This document shows positions 33,346 through 41,226 of a stretch of 47,792 nt of DNA, in pieces. Position 1 is the first letter of the stretch. Each line of letters opens with the position of its first letter. Made by a program: the position numbers and the translations under genes. This DNA comes from Streptomyces olindensis (lineage in GTDB: Bacteria; Actinomycetota; Actinomycetes; Streptomycetales; Streptomycetaceae), in contig JJOH01000036.1 in NCBI GenBank assembly GCA_000696115.1, positions 1 through 47,792 of the forward strand. The letters run 5' to 3'. Under the pieces are notes generated by a model, which had not been told where the DNA came from, searched no databases, and was given only the letters and a program-made list of their open reading frames with translations.

Positions 33346-33390
33346 CCTCAGCCGCCGGACGGGCTTGCCCCTCAGACGCCGGACGGGCTG
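33346..33390. repeat. Two copies of the CCTCAGACGCCGGACGGGCT repeat
   Basis: The copies start at 33346 and 33370, 24 bp apart, and differ by two bases. The second contains the malic enzyme stop codon and its last three codons. The same string (CCTCAAACGCCGGACGGGCT) is, in my memory, one of the commonest dispersed elements at 3' ends of Streptomyces genes. Confidence 0.75.
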
Positions 33391-34805
33391 ACCGCCGCCG
33401 CGCCCACCGCCTTGGCGGCCTCGCGCACCGCCCCGGCCACCGCGCCCGCGACCTTGTCGTTGAAGACGCTCGGGATGATGTAGTTCGGGTTCAGCTCGTC
33501 CTCGGTCACCACGTCCGCGAGGGCGGTCGCGGCGGCCAGCATCATCTCGGTGTTGACGGTACGGGACTGGGCGTCCAGCAGGCCGCGGAAGACACCCGGG
33601 AAGACCAGCACGTTGTTGATCTGGTTCGGGAAGTCCGAGCGGCCCGTGGCGACAACGGCCGCGGTCTGGCGGGCGATTGCCGGGTCGACCTCCGGGTCCG
33701 GGTTCGCAAGCGCGAACACGATGGCGCCGTCGGCCATGGCGGCCACGTCGTCGCCGTCGAGGACGTTCGGGGCCGAGACGCCGATGAAGACGTCGGCGCC
33801 GCGCACGGCCTCCTTGAGCGTGCCGGTGAGGCCCTCGGGGTTGGTGTTGTCGGCGATCCAGCGCAGCGCCGAGTCCGGGGCGGCGTCCACCAGGTCCTCG
33901 CGGCCCGCGTGCACGACGCCGTGGATGTCGGCGACGACGGCGTTCTTGACGCCCGCGGCGATCAGCAGCTTGAGGATGGCCGTACCGGCCGCGCCGGCGC
34001 CGGACATGACGACCCGGATGTTCTCGATGGCCTTGCCGGCGACGCGCAGCGCGTTGGTGAGCGCGGCGAGGACGACGATCGCCGTGCCGTGCTGGTCGTC
34101 GTGGAAGACGGGGATGTCGAGGGCCTCGCGCAGCCGGGCCTCGATCTCGAAGCAGCGGGGGGCGGAGATGTCCTCCAGGTTGATGCCCGCGAAGCCCGGG
34201 GCGATCGCCTTGACGATCTCGACGATCGCGTCGGTGTCCTGGGTGTCGAGGCAGATCGGCCAGGCGTCGATGCCGGCGAACCGCTTGAAGAGGGCCGCCT
34301 TGCCCTCCATGACGGGCAGCGCGGCCTTGGGGCCGATGTTGCCCAGACCGAGCACGGCGGAGCCGTCCGTCACGACCGCAACGGAGTTGCGCTTGATGGT
34401 GAGGCGGCGGGCGTCCTCGGGGTTCTCGGCGATCGCCATGCAGACGCGGGCGACACCGGGCGTGTAGACCATGGAGAGGTCGTCACGGTTGCGGATGGGG
34501 TGCTTCGACGCCATCTCGATCTTGCCGCCGAGGTGCATGAGGAAGGTCCGGTCCGAGACCTTGCCCAGGGTGACGCCCTCGATGCCGCGGAGCTTCTCGA
34601 CGATCTCGTCCGCGTGCGCGGTCGACGTCGCCGCGATGGTGACGTCGATGCGGAGCTTCTCGTGACCGGACGCCGTGACGTCGAGGCCGGTCACCGAGCC
34701 TCCGGAGGACTCCACGGCGGTGGTGAGCTGCGAGACGGCGGTTCCGCTCGCGGGCACCTCCAGCCGGACCGTCATCGAGTAGGAGACGCTGGGCGCCGTT
34801 GCCAT
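33372..34805 (-). CDS. NAD(P)-dependent malic enzyme with ACT domain
   Basis: A 477-residue enzyme that decarboxylates malate to pyruvate. The N-terminal 85 residues (SVSYSMTVRLEVPASGTAVS, HEKLRIDVTI) form an ACT-like regulatory domain. The catalytic core has Tyr114 in VYTPGVA, Lys169 in MEGKAALFKRF, metal ligands Glu211-Asp212 and Asp236-Asp237 (FHDDQHGTA), and the Rossmann loop GAGAAG (269-274). The C-terminal end (AVSPSGV) comes from a dispersed repeat. I recall the orthologue SCO2951 as the NAD-type enzyme. Start ATG at 34805. An ACT domain suggests allosteric control by an amino acid or similar ligand. Confidence 0.94.
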   Translation of the reverse strand: MATAPSVSYSMTVRLEVPASGTAVSQLTTAVESSGGSVTGLDVTASGHEKLRIDVTIAATSTAHADEIVEKLRGIEGVTLGKVSDRTFLMHLGGKIEMASKHPIRNRDDLSMVYTPGVARVCMAIAENPEDARRLTIKRNSVAVVTDGSAVLGLGNIGPKAALPVMEGKAALFKRFAGIDAWPICLDTQDTDAIVEIVKAIAPGFAGINLEDISAPRCFEIEARLREALDIPVFHDDQHGTAIVVLAALTNALRVAGKAIENIRVVMSGAGAAGTAILKLLIAAGVKNAVVADIHGVVHAGREDLVDAAPDSALRWIADNTNPEGLTGTLKEAVRGADVFIGVSAPNVLDGDDVAAMADGAIVFALANPDPEVDPAIARQTAAVVATGRSDFPNQINNVLVFPGVFRGLLDAQSRTVNTEMMLAAATALADVVTEDELNPNYIIPSVFNDKVAGAVAGAVREAAKAVGAAAVSPSGV

Positions 34806-34920
34806 GGCCGACTTCCTCTGCTTTCACCTGACGCTGAGTTGTGCCGTCCGATCGTCGCACCTACCGCTCGGTAGCGGGTAGCCGCCCTCGATTGCGAACG
34901 TTTTGTTCGCGGAACCGGCC

Positions 34921-35062
34921 AGCAAAAAGAGACCCACGTCACGTGGACGTGGGTCTCTTCGGAAGTAGGTGGCACCGACCCGCCATGCTCGCCTCGCGGC
35001 AAGTGGTCGCTCGTAGCGACGAAGGTTGGGCCCGGGGGCTTGGATCGAGCCGGTGCCACATC
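34921..35062 (-). ncRNA. Probable small RNA between the malic enzyme and HelD-like genes
   Basis: On the minus strand, a 9-bp stem GTGGCACCG (35051-35059) pairs with CGGTGCCAC (34969-34977) and encloses a 73-nt domain holding inner hairpins, among them GTCGCT-ACG-AGCGAC. This is followed by a 14-bp terminator stem and a run of five T. No ORF fits. A GGGAAT (35091-35096) and GTT (35069-35071), 19 bp apart, could be an ECF-type promoter, and TAGCCT (35064-35069) could be a -10. From memory, a small RNA named scr2952 has been described at about this place in S. coelicolor; I cannot verify that. It does not show the run of six C per loop expected of 6C RNA. Confidence 0.65.
34927..34959 (-). terminator. 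Rho-independent terminator of the small RNA
   Basis: 14-bp stem AAGAGACCCACGTC and complement with a 5-nt loop; on the minus strand the stem runs into TTTTTGC, among the best T-tracts in the window. Confidence 0.9.
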
Positions 35063-35136
35063 CAGGCTAACAAACAGATCCCGTAAGGCGATTCCCGTAC
35101 CGGGAGTTCATTTCGCCGACGAGTGGGTAACCCGGC

Positions 35137-37422
35137 TCAGTCCCTCAGCAGGTCCGGGATTCCCGCCCCGTCGGGCTCGTCACGTTCGGCCGAGACGACC
35201 GTGAGCTGCTGGGTGGCCCGGGTGAGTGCGACGTAGAGCACGCGCAGGCCGGCCGGGGACTCGTCGGCGATCTCCGCCGGGGAGACCACGACCGTCGCGT
35301 CGTACTCCAGGCCCTTGGCCTCCAGGCTGCCGAGCGCCACCACGCGGTCGCCGAGCCCGGCGAGCCAGCGGCGGGCCTCCTCGCGGCGCTGCATGGCGAC
35401 GACCACGCCGACCGTGCCGTCGACGCGTTCCAGCAGCCGGGCGGCCTCGTCACGGACGGTTTCGCCCAGGATGTCCCGCACGACCGTGAAGCGCGGCTCG
35501 ACGCCGGTGGAGCGGACCGCCTTCGGGGCCTGGGAGCCGGGCATCGCGAGGGCGAGGACCTTCGCGGCGAGTTCGGCGATCTCGGCCGGGTTGCGGTAGT
35601 TCACGGTGAGTTCGAAGCGGCGGCGGGGGCGGGTGCCGAGGGCCTCGTCGCGGGCCTGGGCCGCCTCGTCCGGGTCGGACCAGGAGGACTGGGCCGGGTC
35701 GCCGACGACCGTCCAGGTGGCGTGCCGGCCACGGCGGCCGACCATGCGCCACTGCATCGGGGTGAGGTCCTGGGCCTCGTCGACGATGACGTGGGCGTAC
35801 TCGGTGCGCTCGGCCGCCAGTCGCTCGGCGCGCTCGCGCTGGGACTCCTCGCGCACCGGCATCAGCTCCTCCAGGCCGGTGAGCTGGTCCAGCGGGTCGA
35901 GTTCGCGCTTCTTGCGGGGCCGGGCGGGCGCGCCGAGGACGGCCTGGAGCTCGTCGAGCATCGCGATGTCGTGCACGGAGTAGCCGTCGCGCCTGAGGGA
36001 GCGGGCGACCTTGCGGACCTCGCCGGGGTTGAGGATCCGCCGGGCCCAGCGGCCGAGGCGCCGCTCGTCGGCCATGGCGGTGAGGACGGCCGCCGGGGTC
36101 AGCTCCGGCCACCAGGCGTCGAGGAAGGCGGTGAAGGCGTCCTCGGAGGTGATGTCCTCGTCGAAGGAGGAGCGCAGCTCGGCGGCGAGTTCCGGGTCGG
36201 TGTGCCGGCCGGCCGCGCCGGACCTCTCCCACAGGGCGTCCAGGAGGAGCTTGCGGGCGCGGGGGCGCAGCAGGTTCACGGGGGCGGTGCCGCCGAGGGC
36301 GGCGCGGCGGATGCCCGCCAGTTCGTCGGCCTCCAGCTCCAGGCGGCGGCCGAAGGCGACCACGCGCAGCCGGGTCGGTGAATCGTTCAGCTCCAGTGCT
36401 CCGCGCGCGGCCTTGCGCAGCACCTTGAGCATGCGCGAGGAGCCCTTGGCACGGGCCACGGACGGGGAGTCGTAGAGGGTGGCCTCGGCGCCCTCGACCA
36501 GGGAGCCGATGGCGCGGATGGCGACCTGGCCCTCCTCGCCGAGGGAGGGCAGGACGCCCTCGGTGTAGGCGACGAGCAGCGGGGTCGGCGAGACGATCAG
36601 GATGCCGCCCGCGTACCGGCGCCGGTCCTGGTAGAGGAGGTAGGCGGCGCGGTGCAGGGCGACGGCGGTCTTGCCGGTGCCGGGGCCGCCCTCGACGTAC
36701 GTGACGGAGGCGGCGGGGGCGCGGATGACCAGGTCCTGCTCGGCCTGGATGGAGGCGACGATGTCGCGCATGGTGTGGCTGCGGGCCTGGCCGAGGGCGG
36801 CCATCAGGGCGCCGTCGCCGATGACGGGCAGCTCGCGGCCGTCGAGGAAGGCCGTCAGCTCGGGGCGCATCAGGTCGTCCTCGACGCCGAGCACCTTGCG
36901 GCCCTTGGAGCGGATGACCCGGCGGCGCACGACCCGGCCGGGATCGACCGGGGTGGAGCGGTAGAAGGGGGCGGCGGCCGGGGCGCGCCAGTCGATGACC
37001 AGCGGGGCGTAGTCCTGGTCGAGGACGCCGATGCGGCCGATGTGCAGGGTCTCGGCGATGTCGGCGGTGTTGTCCTCGCGGACGGCGCCCTCGGCGGGCT
37101 CGACGGCGGTGTACGCGCCGTCGGGGCCCTTCTTGCCGTCCTTGCCGAGCAGCAGGTCGATGCGGCCGAAGAGGAAGTCCTCGAACTCGTTGTTGAGCCG
37201 GTTCAGGTGGATGCCGGCCCGGAAGACCTGCGCGTCCCGCTCGGCGAGCGCGCCGGGCGTGCCGACCTGGCCGCGCTGGGCGGCGTCGTTCATGAGGAAC
37301 TCCGCCTCGTGGATCTTCTCCTCGAGGCGCCGGTACACCCGGTCCAGGTGTTCCTGTTCGACGCCGATCTCTCTGTCTCTCAGGGAGTCGAGCGCGGTTT
37401 CCTGAGGTGCCTGAGCGGCCAC
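35137..37422 (-). CDS. HelD-like RNA polymerase-associated ATPase (UvrD/Rep superfamily)
   Basis: A 761-residue superfamily 1 ATPase. Residues 15-90 form the charged, coiled-coil-like N-terminal arm; GRIGVLDQDYAPLVIDWRAP (129-148) and FYRSTPVDPGRVVRRRVI are marks of the HelD group. Walker A is VEGGPGTGKT (243-252), motif II is VIVDEAQDLTP, and the C-terminal motif VI is VLYVALTRATQQL. HelD proteins pull stalled RNA polymerase off DNA, and the HelR type protects polymerase from rifamycins. UvrD or PcrA would lack the arm and the WRAP segment. The GTG at 37422 has AGAAGGGGG before it. Whether this is the drug-linked type cannot be told by eye. Confidence 0.85.
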   Translation of the reverse strand: MAAQAPQETALDSLRDREIGVEQEHLDRVYRRLEEKIHEAEFLMNDAAQRGQVGTPGALAERDAQVFRAGIHLNRLNNEFEDFLFGRIDLLLGKDGKKGPDGAYTAVEPAEGAVREDNTADIAETLHIGRIGVLDQDYAPLVIDWRAPAAAPFYRSTPVDPGRVVRRRVIRSKGRKVLGVEDDLMRPELTAFLDGRELPVIGDGALMAALGQARSHTMRDIVASIQAEQDLVIRAPAASVTYVEGGPGTGKTAVALHRAAYLLYQDRRRYAGGILIVSPTPLLVAYTEGVLPSLGEEGQVAIRAIGSLVEGAEATLYDSPSVARAKGSSRMLKVLRKAARGALELNDSPTRLRVVAFGRRLELEADELAGIRRAALGGTAPVNLLRPRARKLLLDALWERSGAAGRHTDPELAAELRSSFDEDITSEDAFTAFLDAWWPELTPAAVLTAMADERRLGRWARRILNPGEVRKVARSLRRDGYSVHDIAMLDELQAVLGAPARPRKKRELDPLDQLTGLEELMPVREESQRERAERLAAERTEYAHVIVDEAQDLTPMQWRMVGRRGRHATWTVVGDPAQSSWSDPDEAAQARDEALGTRPRRRFELTVNYRNPAEIAELAAKVLALAMPGSQAPKAVRSTGVEPRFTVVRDILGETVRDEAARLLERVDGTVGVVVAMQRREEARRWLAGLGDRVVALGSLEAKGLEYDATVVVSPAEIADESPAGLRVLYVALTRATQQLTVVSAERDEPDGAGIPDLLRD

Positions 37423-37482
37423 CGGGCCCCCTTCTGACGTGCTGGGCAGCCGTCCACCGTACGCGAAGGGGACCCGGTAAGG

Positions 37483-38316
37483 CTACGCGTCGACCTCGAC
37501 CAGCCGCTTGCCGTCGAAGGTCACGACCTCGAAGTGGTCGATCTCGTTCGGCTCGAAGGCGGCGCCGCCCTGGACGTAGAGGGGCTGCTTGGCCTTCTCG
37601 GTCTTGGCGTCGGGGAGGCCGTAGCCCCACTCCGGGACGGACCAGGAGGCCAGGGTCTCCCGCTCGCCGTTCTTGCCGACCGCGACGAGGGCGCACTTGA
37701 GCGGGCCCTTGACGTTCTTCAGCTCCGTGACCGTGCTGGTCCCCCAGTCCTTCTTCTGGAGGGCGACGGTCGCGGAGACCTTGGTGTTCGGGTCGGTGGC
37801 GGAGATCTTGTCGGAGATGCCGTCGAAGGCCTCCTTGGCGGGGCTCGCCGCGAGCGGGCGGTTCTCCGCGCCGCCGCCGTCGCCGCCTCCGCCGTTCGTC
37901 GCGACCGCGACGAAGGGGCCGCCGATGATCAGCGCGCCGGCCGCGGCCACCATGTAGAAGCTGCGGCGGCGCTTCTGGGCACGCCGCTCCGCGACCTCGT
38001 CGACCAGCTTCTCCACCAGGCGCGGCCTGGGCTTCGCGGACAGCGACTCGCCGATCGCGGGTGTGCTGCCGGAGCCCGGCAGGTCGGCGAGGGCGGCGAG
38101 CATGGGCTCCATGCCGGCCAGCTCGTCGAGCTGCTGGGCGCACCACTCGCAGGTCGCGAGGTGGGCTTCGAAGGCGGTCGCTTCGGCGTCGTCGAGGATG
38201 CCGAGGGCGTAGGCGCCGACGGTCTCGTGCTCGTTCGGCACCGGGGATTCCTGCATGGGACCAGACATACCCATGCCTCCCGTACCGAACCCCTGGTTAC
38301 CCCCGTAAACACTCAT
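37483..38316 (-). CDS. rsuA: Anti-sigma factor, zinc-finger type (RsuA-like)
   Basis: A 277-residue membrane protein. The N-terminal anti-sigma domain has the zinc motif His52-x3-Cys56-x2-Cys59 (HLATCEWC) with His30 as a further ligand. A membrane span follows at about 119-140 (SFYMVAAAGALIIGGPFVAVAT), and an extracytoplasmic domain resembling DUF2610/anti-sigma-K C-terminal regions ends the protein. The ATG at 38316 overlaps the sigma factor's stop (TGATG), so the two are made together. It would hold the sigma factor at the membrane until an envelope signal triggers its release by proteolysis. Confidence 0.87.
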   Translation of the reverse strand: MSVYGGNQGFGTGGMGMSGPMQESPVPNEHETVGAYALGILDDAEATAFEAHLATCEWCAQQLDELAGMEPMLAALADLPGSGSTPAIGESLSAKPRPRLVEKLVDEVAERRAQKRRRSFYMVAAAGALIIGGPFVAVATNGGGGDGGGAENRPLAASPAKEAFDGISDKISATDPNTKVSATVALQKKDWGTSTVTELKNVKGPLKCALVAVGKNGERETLASWSVPEWGYGLPDAKTEKAKQPLYVQGGAAFEPNEIDHFEVVTFDGKRLVEVDA

Positions 38317-38873
38317 CACGCCGTCACCCCCCGCTCCTCCAGTGCCAGCTTCATCGAACGCAGGGCGTAGAACACCCTGGAGCGGACGGTGCCGCTGGGT
38401 ATGCCCAGGGTCTCGGCCGCCTCATTGACGGTACGCCCCTTGAAGTACGTCTCGACGAGCACCTCCCGGTGCGCGGGGGTCAGGTCGTCGAGTGCGTCCG
38501 AGAGAGTCATCAGCCACAGCGCCTTGTCGATCTCGTCCTCCGCGGGGATGACCTCCAGCGGCGACGGGTCGACCTCCTGCGGCCGGGCCTGCCGGCTGCG
38601 GTGGCCGTCGATGACGATGCGCCGGGCGACCGTCACCAGCCAGGGGCGTACCGATCCGGTCGCCCGATTGAGCTGACCGGCGTTCTTCCAGGCACGGATG
38701 AGCGTCTCCTGCACGACGTCCTCGGCGCGCTGCCGGTCTCCGGCGACCAGGCGCAGGACATACGCCAGCAGGGGTCCGGCGTGTTCGCGATAGAGCGCAC
38801 GCATCAGCTCCTCGTCGGGTTCCGAGGGCTGGGACATGCGATGTCGGGCCCTCGGTGCACGTTCATTGGCCAC
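38316..38873 (-). CDS. sigU: ECF sigma factor, SigU-like
   Basis: A 185-residue ECF sigma factor. Region 2 spans about 25-95 (EELMRALYREHAGPLLAYVL, AEDVVQETLIRAWKNAGQL), and region 4 spans 125-178 (LTPAHREVLVETYFKGRTVN, LGIPSGTVRSRVFYALRSM). There is no extra domain. The GTG at 38873 has AAGGA eight bases upstream and is preferred to a GTG at 38891. The name rests on the order helicase, anti-sigma, sigma as in SCO2952-SCO2954. An ECF-type promoter sequence lies about 130 bp upstream, suggesting self-activation. SigU is reported to affect secreted proteins and development in S. coelicolor. Confidence 0.9.
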   Translation of the reverse strand: MANERAPRARHRMSQPSEPDEELMRALYREHAGPLLAYVLRLVAGDRQRAEDVVQETLIRAWKNAGQLNRATGSVRPWLVTVARRIVIDGHRSRQARPQEVDPSPLEVIPAEDEIDKALWLMTLSDALDDLTPAHREVLVETYFKGRTVNEAAETLGIPSGTVRSRVFYALRSMKLALEERGVTA

Positions 38874-39189
38874 GACGGAATCCTTGCGCACGCCCACCTC
38901 CGATGTCCGGGGGTTCCCCCAGTCGGTCGCTCCACAAGCCGTACGGACACGAGGCGTTGGGTGTTCAAAGAGGCGTGACAGATTTCTTCGAAGTGACGTG
39001 ACGAGGGGGACATGCGGCCACATTCCCACCCCGCGTTCTTTACATTTCCGCCACAACGGCAAGTTCAAGCCACGCCTTCCCTACGGGACCGTAGGTAAAC
39101 GGGATGTAATCGAAATCACTTCGACAGTGCGGTCGCAGAAGTCGCAATTAGGACAGGGAAATTGAATGCAGCGGGCACCCAATTGCGTT
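38874..39189. other. Intergenic region between the CGNR gene and sigU
   Basis: 316 bp without a supported gene. It contains the ECF-like promoter at 39000-39027 and the ribosome site of sigU. The right part (39060-39170) is unusually AT-rich for this window, with no further clear signal; it lies past the end of the CGNR gene and probably carries upstream sigU control. Confidence 0.5.
39000..39027 (-). promoter_or_regulatory. ECF-type promoter candidate for sigU
   Basis: On the minus strand, GGGAAT (39022-39027), then 18 bp, then CGTC (39000-39003) fits a -35/-10 pair for ECF sigma factors. The distance to the sigU start (38873) is about 127 bp. Confidence 0.45.
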
Positions 39190-39783
39190 TCAGGCGCGGG
39201 CGAGTGCCGCGCGGCGGCGGTGCCGGGCGACCCTTTCGCGGTTCCCGCAGACTTCACTGGAGCACCAGCGCCTCCGGCGTCCCCGCGAGGTGTCGAGGTA
39301 CACGATCGGGCAGGTGTCGCCCTCGCACTCGCGCAGGGCCGCGCGGGCCACGGGGTCGGTGAGGAGGTCGACGGCGTCCCGGGCGACGGCCGCGAGCAGG
39401 GCCGCGCGACCGGGCGGGCCGTCCAACCGCCGTACGAGGTCGCCGTCTTCGCCGCGGACCGCGCGCGGGGCCGGGGGCGCGGTCCGGGCCAGGTCGTTGA
39501 CGCGCGCCAGGGCGAGGTCGTACGCCGGGACGCCGGGCCTCGGCCGGCCGCGCACCAACCGGTCAATCTGGCCGCGCAGTTCGCGGAAGGCGACGAGCCA
39601 GCCGGCGTCCGCGTGGGCGAGGGACGTGCCTGCCGGGACGAGTCCGGAGCCGGTGATCCAGGCGCGCAGCACGTCCACGGAGTCCAGCCGCTCCTCCGGG
39701 TGCGTGGTGGAGAGCAGATCCAGGCAGATCCGCCCGGCGTCGAACCGCAGCTCGTAGGGGGCCGTGGCCGTACCCAGTGCCAT
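39190..39783 (-). CDS. CGNR zinc-finger (ABATE domain) regulator
   Basis: A 197-residue protein. The N-terminal ABATE domain (ELRFDAGRICLDLLSTTHP, VLRAWITGSGLVP) binds an unknown ligand. The C-terminal CGNR finger has Cys153, Cys158, Cys174 and Cys179 (CEGDTCPIVYLDTSRGRRRR, then WCSSEVCGNRERVARHRRR) and probably binds DNA. Such proteins occur widely in actinobacteria as stress-linked regulators; targets here are unknown. The ATG at 39783 sits 46 bp from an inverted repeat at 39829-39842. Confidence 0.9.
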   Translation of the reverse strand: MALGTATAPYELRFDAGRICLDLLSTTHPEERLDSVDVLRAWITGSGLVPAGTSLAHADAGWLVAFRELRGQIDRLVRGRPRPGVPAYDLALARVNDLARTAPPAPRAVRGEDGDLVRRLDGPPGRAALLAAVARDAVDLLTDPVARAALRECEGDTCPIVYLDTSRGRRRRWCSSEVCGNRERVARHRRRAALARA

Positions 39784-39828
39784 GTGCCTGTCACCGCCTA
39801 GGGTCGGTGAGACGCCAGTGAGAGGGCT

Positions 39829-39842
39829 GGGAAACCGTTCCC
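39829..39842. promoter_or_regulatory. Inverted repeat before the CGNR gene
   Basis: GGGAA-ACCG-TTCCC, perfect 5-bp arms, nested in a looser AGAGGG ... CCCTCT pair (39821-39845). It could be the CGNR protein's own operator, or a small terminator for the upstream nnaR gene. Confidence 0.35.
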
Positions 39843-39957
39843 TCTTACAGTGCCTGCCCAGCGGCGCGCGGGAAACCCCCCGCGCGACGGGCGGTCACGG
39901 CGCGCGATGCGGCCCCCTCCGGACTCCGGCGCGATTCCGATCAACCCCGGCGCGGGT

Positions 39958-41109
39958 CTACGCGTCCGCGTACTTCGTCTCCGCCGCCGGGTCCAACGCG
40001 AGGCGGTAGCCGCGCTTGACCACCGTCTGGATCAGCTTCGGCGTGCCGAGGGCCGTGCGCAGGCGGGCCATCGCCGTCTCGACCGCGTGCTCGTCGCGGC
40101 CGGATCCGGGCAGGGCGCGCAGCAGGTCGGCGCGGGAGACGACCCAGCCGGGGCGGCGGGACAGGGCGCGCAGCAGGGACATGCCCGCGGGCGGCACGGG
40201 CTTGAGGTCGCCGTCGACCAGGACGGCGTGGCCGCGGATCTCCACTCGGTGCCCGGCGATGGGCAGCGAGCGCGCCCGCGCGGGCAGTTCCTGGCAGAGC
40301 AGCTGGACGAGGGGCCCGAGCCGGAAGCGCTCGGGCTGGCTCGTGTCGATGCCGCGGGACTGCAGGGGCAGGGCGGTGACCGGGCCGACACAGGCCGGCA
40401 GGACGTCGTGGCTCAGGGCGGCCAGCACCTCGGGGAGCAGCCCGCGTTCCTCCGCCCGGGAGAGGAAGGAGGCCGCGGCCGGGGCGCTGGTGAACGTCAG
40501 CGCGTCCACGCCGCGGGACACCGTCGCGTCCAGGAGCCGGTCGACCGGGCCGAGATCCTCCGGCGGCATCCACCGGTAGACGGGCACGCCGACGACCTCG
40601 GCGCCGCCCTCCCGCAGCGCCTCCACGAAGCCCGGCAGCGGCTCGCCGTGCAGCTGGATCGCGATGCGCTGGTTCTCGACGCCCTCCTCCAGCATCCGGT
40701 CGAGCACCTCGGCCATGGACTCCGACGACGGCGACCACTCCTCGGTCAGCCCGGCGGCCCGGACCGCGCCCTTCACCTTCGGCCCGCGCGCCAGGATCCG
40801 TACGCCGGCCAGTCGCGAGAGCAGGTCCTCGCCCAGGCCCCAGCCGTCCGCGGCCTCGACCCAGCCCCGGAACCCGATCGCGGTCGTGGCCACGACGATG
40901 TCCGGAACCTGCTCGATGATCTCCTTGGTCGCGGCCAGCAGTTCGCTGTCGTCGGCGAGCGGCACGATCCGCAGGGCGGGGGCGTGCAGGACGGCGGCAC
41001 CGCGTCGCTGCAGCAGCGCCCCCAGCTCGTCGGCACGGCGCGCGGCCGTCACACCCACGGTGAAACCCGCCAGGGGTCCGTGGTCCGGTCGCTGTTCTTC
41101 CTCGTACAT
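39958..41109 (-). CDS. nnaR: NnaR-type regulator (uroporphyrinogen-III synthase-like domain plus winged helix)
   Basis: A 383-residue protein with an N-terminal HemD-like domain (about 15-265: GFTVGVTAARRADELGALL, ATTAIGFRGWVEAAD, LTFTSAPAAASFL) and a C-terminal OmpR-type winged helix (about 285-375: VSRADLLRALPGSGRDEHAV, VKRGYRLALDP). The HemD part works as a sensor and not as an enzyme in this family. NnaR is known in S. coelicolor as a regulator of nitrate and nitrite assimilation that works with GlnR. It follows narK by 117 bp on the same strand. ATG at 41109. A plain uroporphyrinogen-III synthase is excluded by the extra DNA-binding domain. Confidence 0.92.
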   Translation of the reverse strand: MYEEEQRPDHGPLAGFTVGVTAARRADELGALLQRRGAAVLHAPALRIVPLADDSELLAATKEIIEQVPDIVVATTAIGFRGWVEAADGWGLGEDLLSRLAGVRILARGPKVKGAVRAAGLTEEWSPSSESMAEVLDRMLEEGVENQRIAIQLHGEPLPGFVEALREGGAEVVGVPVYRWMPPEDLGPVDRLLDATVSRGVDALTFTSAPAAASFLSRAEERGLLPEVLAALSHDVLPACVGPVTALPLQSRGIDTSQPERFRLGPLVQLLCQELPARARSLPIAGHRVEIRGHAVLVDGDLKPVPPAGMSLLRALSRRPGWVVSRADLLRALPGSGRDEHAVETAMARLRTALGTPKLIQTVVKRGYRLALDPAAETKYADA

Positions 41110-41164
41110 GGCTCTCGTCCCGCACTCGAGTCGTCGTACTTCATGGGTACGGCGTACCTACATG

Positions 41165-41205
41165 CCGATCGAGCCTGTCAACGGCTCGTGACAGGCCCGG
41201 ATCGG
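41165..41205 (-). terminator. Hairpin between narK and nnaR
   Basis: GCCTGTCA (41173-41180) pairs with TGACAGGC (41189-41196), extended by CCGATC and GATCGG outside. It may end narK transcripts or act as an attenuator before nnaR. Confidence 0.5.
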
Positions 41206-41226
41206 CTTGATGTCGGCGGTGTTACG

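Noticed and set aside
34921..35062. 6C RNA or a tRNA
   Set aside because: No loops with six C, no T-arm or CCA end; the fold fits neither.
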